A stretch of DNA of 8,074 nucleotides from Pseudodesulfovibrio sp. GTDB lineage: Bacteria > Desulfobacterota > Desulfovibrionia > Desulfovibrionales > Desulfovibrionaceae. Both the position numbers and the translations under genes were made by a program. Shown piece by piece: positions 1 through 4,147 of this stretch; position 1 is the stretch's first letter; the number at the start of each line of letters is the position of its first letter. The notes under the pieces were generated by a model. The model made no database searches. It saw nothing but the letters and a program-made list of their open reading frames with translations, and was not told the origin of the DNA. Location: assembly GCA_022712815.1 (NCBI GenBank), contig JAFLJW010000341.1, positions 1 to 8,074 of the forward strand. The letters are read 5' to 3'.

Positions 1-34
1 AACGAACAAAGCGGTTTCACGCCCTCCGGCGCGA

Positions 35-66
35 GTTACTTTTGGGCCAAAGCGTCCAAAAGTAAC
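35..66. repeat. Perfect 11-bp inverted repeat hairpin (copy A)
   Basis: GTTACTTTTGG at 35-45 is exactly reverse-complementary to CCAAAAGTAAC at 56-66, leaving a 10-nt loop. It is followed at once by a second palindrome, six A at 68-73 and six T at 77-82 around CGC. The flank GCCCTCC (21-27) and the arm/loop layout recur in inverted orientation at 539-591. This is the style of dispersed intergenic repeat seen in many proteobacterial genomes; that assignment is inference. Confidence 0.75.
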
Positions 67-131
67 CAAAAAACGCTTTTTTGCGGTGTGATCGAGGCTC
101 CCGCAGCAAGAAGCAGTATCGTCGCTTTGCT

Positions 132-180
132 AACGAAAAGGCCAAGATGGTCGAAGACTCCCGTCTTGTCCGGTTTCGTT
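132..180. repeat. Nested inverted repeats, possible structured RNA
   Basis: AACGAAA (132-138) pairs perfectly with TTTCGTT (174-180). Inside it AAGAC (154-158) pairs with GTCTT (163-167) around a four-base TCCC loop. An alternative helix uses TCGTTT (176-181) with AAACGA (189-194), so two mutually exclusive folds are possible. No T-run follows, so this is not a standard terminator. Function is unknown. Confidence 0.4.
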
Positions 181-241
181 TGGCCGCAAAACGATGAACT
201 GCTTCTAAGCTGCTCCCGCCTATTGCGGGCCTTCGTAAGAA

Positions 242-272
242 AGATCAAAAATGATGTGGAGAGTTTTGATCT
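242..272. repeat. Perfect 9-bp inverted repeat
   Basis: AGATCAAAA (242-250) is the exact reverse complement of TTTTGATCT (264-272), with 13 nt between the arms. A small hairpin, CCCGC/GCGGG, lies just upstream at 215-229. It could be a protein-binding palindrome or part of a structured transcript; nothing in the sequence decides this. Confidence 0.45.
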
Positions 273-538
273 GAAAGGCTCCCTCGATATCGACTGCACT
301 TGCCTTTTCTTTCAGCTTTACTTCTGTGCATTGCAACAGCGATTAAGGGTACTTTGGGTTAGAAGCCGACCAAGAGGAAAGAGCGGCTTTTGTGGACGGA
401 ATCCGAAAGAGCATTATTAACAATCCTTCCCGTACGAAAAGGGAGAGCCTATACTTTTCATGGCTGGGAGCGATTCCTCTTGGATCGGATTCTTGACCAA
501 AGCACCCTGCGGCCAAGTTTGGAAAGCCGAGTTTTTTT

Positions 539-576
539 GGTTCGTTTTTTGGGGCGGCTCAGCCAAAAAATGAACC
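539..576. repeat. 14-bp inverted repeat hairpin (inverted relative of copy A)
   Basis: GGTTCGTTTTTTGG (539-552) pairs with CCAAAAAATGAACC (563-576), with one G-T wobble in 14 positions and a 10-nt loop like copy A. Read on the minus strand, its flank (from 591 downwards) starts GCCCTCCCCGG, close to GCCCTCCGG beside copy A, and both continue into a CCAAAAAA run after the second arm. The two therefore look like diverged members of one repeat family in opposite orientation, about 500 bp apart. Confidence 0.65.
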
Positions 577-610
577 CCGCCCGGGGAGGGCTGCCTTTAG
601 GCATCTTAAT

Positions 611-664
611 TCTTTGTCTTTTTCTTTTTTCCTTTTCCCTCTTTCCTCCCCCATCTTTCTTTTC
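611..664 (+). other. Pyrimidine tract
   Basis: Of these 54 bases 52 are C or T; the only purines are G616 and A653, giving 36 uninterrupted pyrimidines at 617-652. The composition contrasts sharply with its surroundings. It lies just before a perfect inverted repeat (667-710). It may be a flexible or triplex-prone tract, an unstructured spacer in a transcript, or simple replication slippage. Confidence 0.7.
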
Positions 665-666
665 AT

Positions 667-710
667 GTGCAGGTTTAATGAAGAAGGAGACAAGTGTAGC
701 AAACCTGCAC
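667..710. repeat. Perfect 10-bp inverted repeat
   Basis: GTGCAGGTTT (667-676) is the exact reverse complement of AAACCTGCAC (701-710). The 24-nt spacer is purine-rich and contains AAGAAGGAG and an ATG at 678. That ATG opens a 24-codon frame ending at 752, but it has no convincing binding site of its own. The repeat could be an operator or a long-loop hairpin. Confidence 0.55.
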
Positions 711-768
711 GACAAATTTTCAAAAAACTCAACCCGGATGGGTCCTTTTTAACAGAACTTGCACGAGG

Positions 769-795
769 TTTTGAAAAGGCGTATTGTTTTCAAAA
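769..795 (+). promoter_or_regulatory. 9-bp palindrome in the leader of the rod-family gene
   Basis: TTTTGAAAA (769-777) and TTTTCAAAA (787-795) are perfect reverse complements with a 9-nt spacer. A weak promoter-like pair overlaps it: TTGCAC at 759-764 and TATTGT at 782-787, separated by 17 bp. The matches to consensus (3/6 and 4/6) are too weak to call a promoter alone, but a palindrome over a possible -10 is a plausible operator for the gene at 833. Confidence 0.3.
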
Positions 796-801
796 GCTGC
801 T

Positions 802-823
802 TCCCTTCGTCGCTCTGAAGGGG
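802..823 (+). promoter_or_regulatory. Hairpin enclosing the ribosome binding site
   Basis: CCCTTC (803-808) pairs perfectly with GAAGGG (817-822) around an 8-nt loop, and T802-G823 can extend the stem by a wobble. The 3' arm is the Shine-Dalgarno stretch AAGGGG (818-823), nine bases before ATG 833. If this folds in the mRNA, the binding site is hidden, suggesting translational control of the following gene. Confidence 0.4.
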
Positions 824-832
824 TGATTACAT

Positions 833-1159
833 ATGTCTGATACAAATCTTTCGGCCCTTTCCGCGCTGGGTACTGTCCAGCAGGTTTCGGCCAACAACAT
901 CGCCAATGTGAATACCGACGGCTTCGAGGCCAGTTCGGTCGTTCTTGAATCCGGCCCTGAAGATCAGGGTGTGCAGGTTGCTGCCATTCATCAAAGCACA
1001 ATTGACGGCCCCATGATCAACGGGGTCGAAGGTTCCAACACCGATATCGGCACCGAAATGGTGGGCATGATGAAGACCAGTCATGCATTTTCCGCCAATG
1101 TCGCCGCCATTCGTGTGTCCGAGGAAATGACCGGCCATCTGCTCAACATGATTGCATGA
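833..1159 (+). CDS. Short FlgC-like flagellar basal-body rod-family protein
   Basis: The protein has 108 residues. Residues 20-31 (ANNIANVNTDGF) carry the N-terminal signature of flagellar rod and hook proteins, inside a hydrophobic heptad-like helix. Residues 69-80 (NTDIGTEMVGMM) and the amphipathic helix after them match the C-terminal rod domain (NVDxxxEMxxM type), which packs against the N-terminal helix in FlgB, FlgC, FlgG and FlgE. Usual FlgC is roughly 130-150 residues; here the middle is shorter, about 35 residues. The start is supported by AAGGGG nine bases upstream. No other flagellar gene is visible in the window, so this is an orphan copy rather than the main flgBC operon. It may be a rod accessory subunit or a paralogue with a separate role. 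Family membership is well supported; the exact subunit is not. Confidence 0.8.
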   Translation: MSDTNLSALSALGTVQQVSANNIANVNTDGFEASSVVLESGPEDQGVQVAAIHQSTIDGPMINGVEGSNTDIGTEMVGMMKTSHAFSANVAAIRVSEEMTGHLLNMIA

Positions 1160-1202
1160 TTCGCTGCTTGACAGCCTCACGAACTGTACCCTACGGTCAA
1201 TA

Positions 1203-1254
1203 ATGGCCCGTCTGCGCTCACTCCTTTTTTTTGGGGTGATACAAGGTGGGCCAT
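1203..1254 (+). promoter_or_regulatory. Two-stem hairpin upstream of the FAD gene
   Basis: ATGGCCC (1203-1209) pairs perfectly with GGGCCAT (1248-1254). The stem extends inward to 1213/1244 with two G-U wobbles and two Watson-Crick pairs. After a 4x4 internal loop, TCACTCC (1218-1224) pairs with GGGGTGA (1233-1239) through one G-U wobble, closing a loop of eight T. The structure ends 25 nt before ATG 1280. With no T-run after the stem it is not a simple terminator on this strand; a leader element or a processed end of the upstream mRNA is possible. Confidence 0.45.
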
Positions 1255-1279
1255 ACTTGCGTTCAACAACGAGGATATA

Positions 1280-2677
1280 ATGACCAGAAATACCGTGAAG
1301 ACCGATTATGACGTTATCATTGTCGGCGGTGGCCCGGCGGGTTTGTTTGCCGCTTATTACCTGAGCGAGCACAGCGATTTGGATGTGCTTGTGATCGAAA
1401 AAGGCAAGCGGTCGCTCAAGCGGAACTGCCCGTTGTCCGGCGATCAGGAATGCATCAAATGTCGCCCCTGCAACATTTTGTGCGGTGTCGGCGGAGCAGG
1501 GCTGTTCTCTGATGGCAAGCTCAATTTCATCTACAAGCTCGGCAAGACCGACCTGACCCAGTTCGTGAGTACGTCAGAGGCAATGGCCCTCATTGACGAG
1601 ACCGAGGAGATATTCAATCGCTTTGGCATGGACGGGCAGGTCTTTCCTACGGACATGGAAAAAGCCATGGAGATTCGCAAAAATGCCCGCAAGCACGGCA
1701 TCGATCTTCTTGTCATCAAGCAAAAGCATTTGGGCAGCGACAATCTGCCGGGTCATATTGCGGGCATGGCCGATCATCTCCGCGAGAAAGGCGTGTTTTT
1801 CCATACGTCCGAGACGGTCAAGGATGTGGTGATCAGTAAGGGGCAGGTCACGGGCGTGGTTTCCAATCGTCACGAATACACTGCCAAAAACGTTATCCTC
1901 GCCCCCGGCAGGGTGGGTGCGGAATGGGTTGGTTCCGTAGCTCAGAGCCATGGTATCGAAGTTGCCCAGCGCGGTATCGAGGTCGGTGTGCGCGTCGAGG
2001 TCCACAATGAAATCATGCAGGATATGTGCTCCATTATTTACGACCCGACATTTTTTATCAGGACCAACAAGTATGACGATCAGACCCGGACGTTCTGTAC
2101 CAATTACGGCGGGTTCGTGGCCCTTGAAAATTATCAGGATTTTGTCTGCGTCAATGGCCATGCCCTGATGAACACCAAGTCCGAGAATACCAACTTCGCC
2201 TTCCTGTCCAAGGTCGTTCTCACCGATCCGGTGGAAGACAATCAGGCCTATGGCGAATCCATCGGGCGGCTGGCGACCTTGATCGGCGGCGGCAAACCCA
2301 TCCTGCAAAGGTTTGGCGATCTCAAGCGTGGCCGTCGTTCCACCTGGGACAGAATCAGGAACAGTTACATTGAACCGACCATGCGAAACAGTACCCCTGG
2401 CGATATCGCCATGGCCCTGCCCGAGCGCATCCTGACTAACCTCATGGATGGCTTGGAACAGCTCAATAACGTGGTTCCCGGCGTGTCCAATGACGAGACC
2501 CTGCTCTATGCCCCGGAGATCAAATTCTTCGCCACTCAGGTGGAGACCGAAGCGCATCTGGAAACGGCAGTCAAGGGATTGTTCGTGGCCGGAGACGGCC
2601 CGGGCGTGGCCGGTAACATCGTGGGAGCCGCGGCCACCGCTCTTATCCCTGCCAAGGAGATTTTACGCCGGAGGTAG
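1280..2677 (+). CDS. FAD-dependent oxidoreductase, COG2509-like
   Basis: The protein has 465 residues. Residues 11-21 (DVIIVGGGPAG) form the Rossmann beta-alpha turn for FAD, with E40 at the end of strand two as the likely ribose ligand. Residues 50-82 hold a cysteine cluster (C50, C58, C61, C64, C68) followed by GVGGAGLFSDGKLN, a stretch typical of the uncharacterised COG2509 FAD-dependent dehydrogenases. Residues 437-451 (GLFVAGDGPGVAGNI) form the second flavin-binding motif, GLFxAGDG, and the C-terminus closes the Rossmann fold. It has no signal peptide, so it is cytoplasmic. GAGGA at 1271-1275, four bases before the ATG, supports the start. The stop TAG lies inside a repeat arm. The substrate and electron partner are unknown. 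C58-C68 have [4Fe-4S] ferredoxin spacing, so a one-electron partner such as ferredoxin is conceivable. The gene is probably transcribed alone or with 833-1159, since a terminator-like region follows. Confidence 0.85.
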   Translation: MTRNTVKTDYDVIIVGGGPAGLFAAYYLSEHSDLDVLVIEKGKRSLKRNCPLSGDQECIKCRPCNILCGVGGAGLFSDGKLNFIYKLGKTDLTQFVSTSEAMALIDETEEIFNRFGMDGQVFPTDMEKAMEIRKNARKHGIDLLVIKQKHLGSDNLPGHIAGMADHLREKGVFFHTSETVKDVVISKGQVTGVVSNRHEYTAKNVILAPGRVGAEWVGSVAQSHGIEVAQRGIEVGVRVEVHNEIMQDMCSIIYDPTFFIRTNKYDDQTRTFCTNYGGFVALENYQDFVCVNGHALMNTKSENTNFAFLSKVVLTDPVEDNQAYGESIGRLATLIGGGKPILQRFGDLKRGRRSTWDRIRNSYIEPTMRNSTPGDIAMALPERILTNLMDGLEQLNNVVPGVSNDETLLYAPEIKFFATQVETEAHLETAVKGLFVAGDGPGVAGNIVGAAATALIPAKEILRRR

Positions 2678-2800
2678 GCTGCTGATAAAGGCCTGATTGC
2701 GTCGTTGCTGGGGAAGACACAAATCCTCACGTATTAAGAATACGCTTCGGCCTTGTGCCTTCCCCAGCGCCTAGCACTCAAACCTTTCTCAGCAGCCTAC
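2674..2800. repeat. 127-bp nested palindrome carrying repeat copy 1
   Basis: The outer arms GTAGGCTGCTGATAAAGG (2674-2691) and CCTTTCTCAGCAGCCTAC (2783-2800) match as reverse complements at 17 of 18 positions. Inside is an 80-bp core (2695-2774) that itself folds: 2707-2722 pairs with 2753-2768 with one mismatch, and the tip CGTATT/AATACG (2730-2735/2739-2744) pairs perfectly around AAG. The left arm contains the TAG stop of the FAD gene. The architecture is that of a MITE-like or REP-like intergenic element; a family assignment needs a genome comparison. Confidence 0.8.
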
Positions 2801-2810
2801 GAAATGATCG

Positions 2811-2937
2811 GGGAAGGTCCGATTGCATCGTTGCTGGAGAAGACACAAATTCTCATGTATCAAGAATATGCTTCGACCTTGTGTCTTTCCCAGCGCCTAG
2901 GCTTCAATCCTATCCTTGCCTTTTTCTAGATTTTTTT
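2811..2937 (+). terminator. Terminator-like hairpin plus T-runs
   Basis: Around repeat copy 2 the outer bases can pair: GATTG (2821-2825) with CAATC (2905-2909), AAGG (2814-2817) with CCTT (2914-2917), and GG (2811-2812) with CC (2919-2920). The stem is followed directly by five T (2921-2925) and, after CTAGA, seven T (2931-2937). It would end transcription from the FAD gene and insulate the downstream operon. The stem is far longer than an ordinary intrinsic terminator and is interrupted by loops. T7A7 at 2931-2944 is itself a palindrome and may act from either strand. Confidence 0.5.
2821..2900. repeat. 80-bp hairpin repeat, copy 2
   Basis: This is a direct repeat of 2695-2774, the same length with no gaps and 71 of 80 bases identical. 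All nine differences are transitions. The core stem is kept: one mismatch of copy 1 is repaired (position 64 of the unit, C to T), while other changes give G-U wobbles on the plus-strand transcript. The long 18-bp outer arms of copy 1 are not repeated here. Confidence 0.85.
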
Positions 2938-2957
2938 AAAAAAAGTGGCCGGGAATG

Positions 2958-2997
2958 TTGACATAGTGTCATTTTGTTGACAGGGAGAATGTATACT
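2958..2997 (+). promoter_or_regulatory. Candidate operator/promoter of the regulator operon
   Basis: TGACA (2959-2963) and TGTCA (2967-2971) form a perfect inverted repeat with a 3-bp spacer. A further TTGACA at 2977-2982 repeats the one at 2958-2963 at a 19-bp interval. TATACT (2992-2997) is a good -10 hexamer, but neither TTGACA lies 16-18 bp upstream of it (the gaps are 9 and 28 bp), so the promoter pairing is unclear. The AT-rich T7A7 tract at 2931-2944 could serve as an upstream element. I saw no sigma54 -24/-12 pair here. Confidence 0.35.
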
Positions 2998-3061
2998 TAA
3001 AGAAATAGTTGCGGGAGGCCTTCTCCCTTTGGCTACATTTACACGCGATTACGGAGGATAA

Positions 3062-4078
3062 ATGGCACTCACCCTGGACGGTATGATCGGGGACAGTTCG
3101 GTTCTTGCCGAGGTCTTCAGGGTCCTGGCGAAAGTCGCACCCACGAACAGTACGGTCCTTGTGACCGGCGAATCCGGTACTGGCAAGGAGCTTCTGGTTC
3201 GCGCACTGCATCAGAACAGTGTACGCCGCAACAACGCCTTCATTCCCATCAATTGCGGGGCCATTCCCAGAGAATTGCTCGAATCCGAATTGTTTGGTCA
3301 TGAAAAAGGTGCATTCACCCACGCCATAAGATCGCGTCCGGGCCGGTTTGAACTCGCTGATGGCGGCGCCATTTTTCTCGATGAAATCGGGGAGATGGAG
3401 TTATCTCTTCAGGTCAAGATTTTGCGTGCGCTTCAGGAAAAGGAAATCGAGCGCGTGGGCGGTACGTCCATCAAAAAGATCGACGTGCGCGTGGTGGCAG
3501 CCACCAACCTCGATCTGGAAGAGGAAGTTTCTGCCGGTCGTTTCCGCGAAGACCTGTTCTATCGGCTCAACGTCATCCCCATGCATTTGCCGCCGTTACG
3601 TGATCGCGGAGCGGACATACTGCTTCTGGCAAATCATTTTTTGTACGGTCAATGCACCACCAAGGATCGTGCACAGCTTACGCTTTCTGAAAATGCCAGA
3701 GAAATGCTTTTGACCTATTCGTGGCCCGGTAACGTCCGGGAACTGGAAAATTTCATGGAGCGGCTTTCCATTTTGTGCGATGGAAACGAAATCCTGCCCG
3801 AAGATCTGCCTGAAAAGATTTTCAGGGATATTGGCGAAAAGCCCCTTACCAAAGAGGTCGAGGTCCAGCCCATGCGTCCGGCAGGGTTTTCCTGGCCCAC
3901 CTTGAAGGATATGGCGGACAAAACTCTTCATCTCAAGGACTTTCTTGAGGCCATTGAAGGACGGTTGATTGAAGAGGCTCTTGAGCGCGCTGGTGGTGTC
4001 AAGAACAAGGCCGCCGAACTGGTCGGAATCAAGCGGACCACACTTATCGAGAAGTTGAAAAAGAGGAACCTGCTGTAA
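3062..4078 (+). CDS. Sigma54-type AAA+ transcriptional activator without sensor domain
   Basis: The 338-residue protein begins almost directly with the AAA+ domain, a PspF-like layout lacking the receiver, GAF or PAS domain of NtrC-type proteins. Visible motifs: Walker A GESGTGKE (36-43); loop 1 GAFTHA (83-88) where the family consensus is GAFTGA; Walker B IFLDEIG with D107/E108; sensor I ATN (147-149); arginine finger region RFREDLFYRLN (160-170); sensor II WPGNVREL (221-228). Residues 290-338 form a Fis-type helix-turn-helix (AGGVKNKAAELVGIKRTTL) that recognises enhancer DNA. The ATG has GGAGG (3053-3057) four bases upstream. It lies 65 bp ahead of the TPR gene, with no terminator between, suggesting co-transcription. 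Without a sensor domain, its activity would depend on a partner protein or on expression level. A role in surface or motility control is inference only; the closest known homologue was not identified. Confidence 0.9.
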   Translation: MALTLDGMIGDSSVLAEVFRVLAKVAPTNSTVLVTGESGTGKELLVRALHQNSVRRNNAFIPINCGAIPRELLESELFGHEKGAFTHAIRSRPGRFELADGGAIFLDEIGEMELSLQVKILRALQEKEIERVGGTSIKKIDVRVVAATNLDLEEEVSAGRFREDLFYRLNVIPMHLPPLRDRGADILLLANHFLYGQCTTKDRAQLTLSENAREMLLTYSWPGNVRELENFMERLSILCDGNEILPEDLPEKIFRDIGEKPLTKEVEVQPMRPAGFSWPTLKDMADKTLHLKDFLEAIEGRLIEEALERAGGVKNKAAELVGIKRTTLIEKLKKRNLL

Positions 4079-4147
4079 ATGTGGGGAGATAGGGTGGATG
4101 GCTCTGCCCCATCGGTTGCACGACAATTGCATAACTGCTCGACGTGA
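4079..4147 (+). CDS. Possible 22-codon coupling ORF between regulator and TPR gene
   Basis: An ATG follows directly on the regulator's TAA (TAAATG, 4076-4081) and opens a frame of 22 codons. It ends with TGA at 4145-4147, overlapping the GTG start of the TPR gene at 4144-4146 as GTGA. AGAGGA (4063-4067 plus neighbours) could serve as a binding site about 11 bases upstream. The peptide has no recognisable motif. If translated, its likely role is to deliver ribosomes to the TPR start, which lacks its own Shine-Dalgarno sequence. A chance frame of this length is quite possible. Confidence 0.2.
   Translation: MWGDRVDGSAPSVARQLHNCST

Larger units (their letters stand above)
1..832. other. Non-coding, inverted-repeat-rich region
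   Basis: No open frame here has a good ribosome binding site together with recognisable protein character. The frames that exist have low-complexity or hairpin-derived translations. What the stretch does hold is a series of perfect or near-perfect inverted repeats: 35-45/56-66, 68-73/77-82, 132-138/174-180, 215-219/225-229, 242-250/264-272, 539-552/563-576, 667-676/701-710, 769-777/787-795 and 803-808/817-822. Between about 280 and 535 I see nothing recognisable. The region looks like intergenic DNA loaded with repeat elements, possibly with a structured RNA or the leader of the gene at 833. Confidence 0.65.

Noticed and set aside
36..752. Several open frames of 60-120 codons on both strands in the first 800 bp
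   Set aside because: They lack good ribosome binding sites, overlap one another, run through hairpins and the pyrimidine tract, and give translations with no protein-like character.
678..752. 24-codon small ORF beginning inside the 667-710 inverted repeat
   Set aside because: No credible Shine-Dalgarno sequence lies upstream (the preceding bases are pyrimidine tract and repeat arm), and there is no recognisable peptide motif.
1..832. tRNA or known riboswitch
   Set aside because: By eye no cloverleaf with a TTC loop and no recognisable riboswitch core; a covariance-model search would be needed to exclude rarer classes.
1276..1281. Perfect TATAAT
   Set aside because: It overlaps the ATG of the FAD gene and has no -35 partner at the right distance; chance from GAGGATATAATG.
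1574..2557. 327-codon open frame antisense to the FAD gene
   Set aside because: Shadow of the sense gene; its translation resembles no family and the sense protein has clear FAD motifs.
2674..2900. CRISPR array
   Set aside because: Only two long, 89 percent identical palindromic units with one 46-bp gap, no short repeats and no cas genes.
2958..2972. HcpR/CRP-FNR type site
   Set aside because: The palindrome spacing (TTGAC-N5-GTCAT) does not match the 6-bp spacing I know for such sites, so no regulator is named.
4082..4130. Sigma54 -24/-12 promoter before the TPR gene
   Set aside because: GG and GC elements occur, but none I found has the required 10-bp gap.
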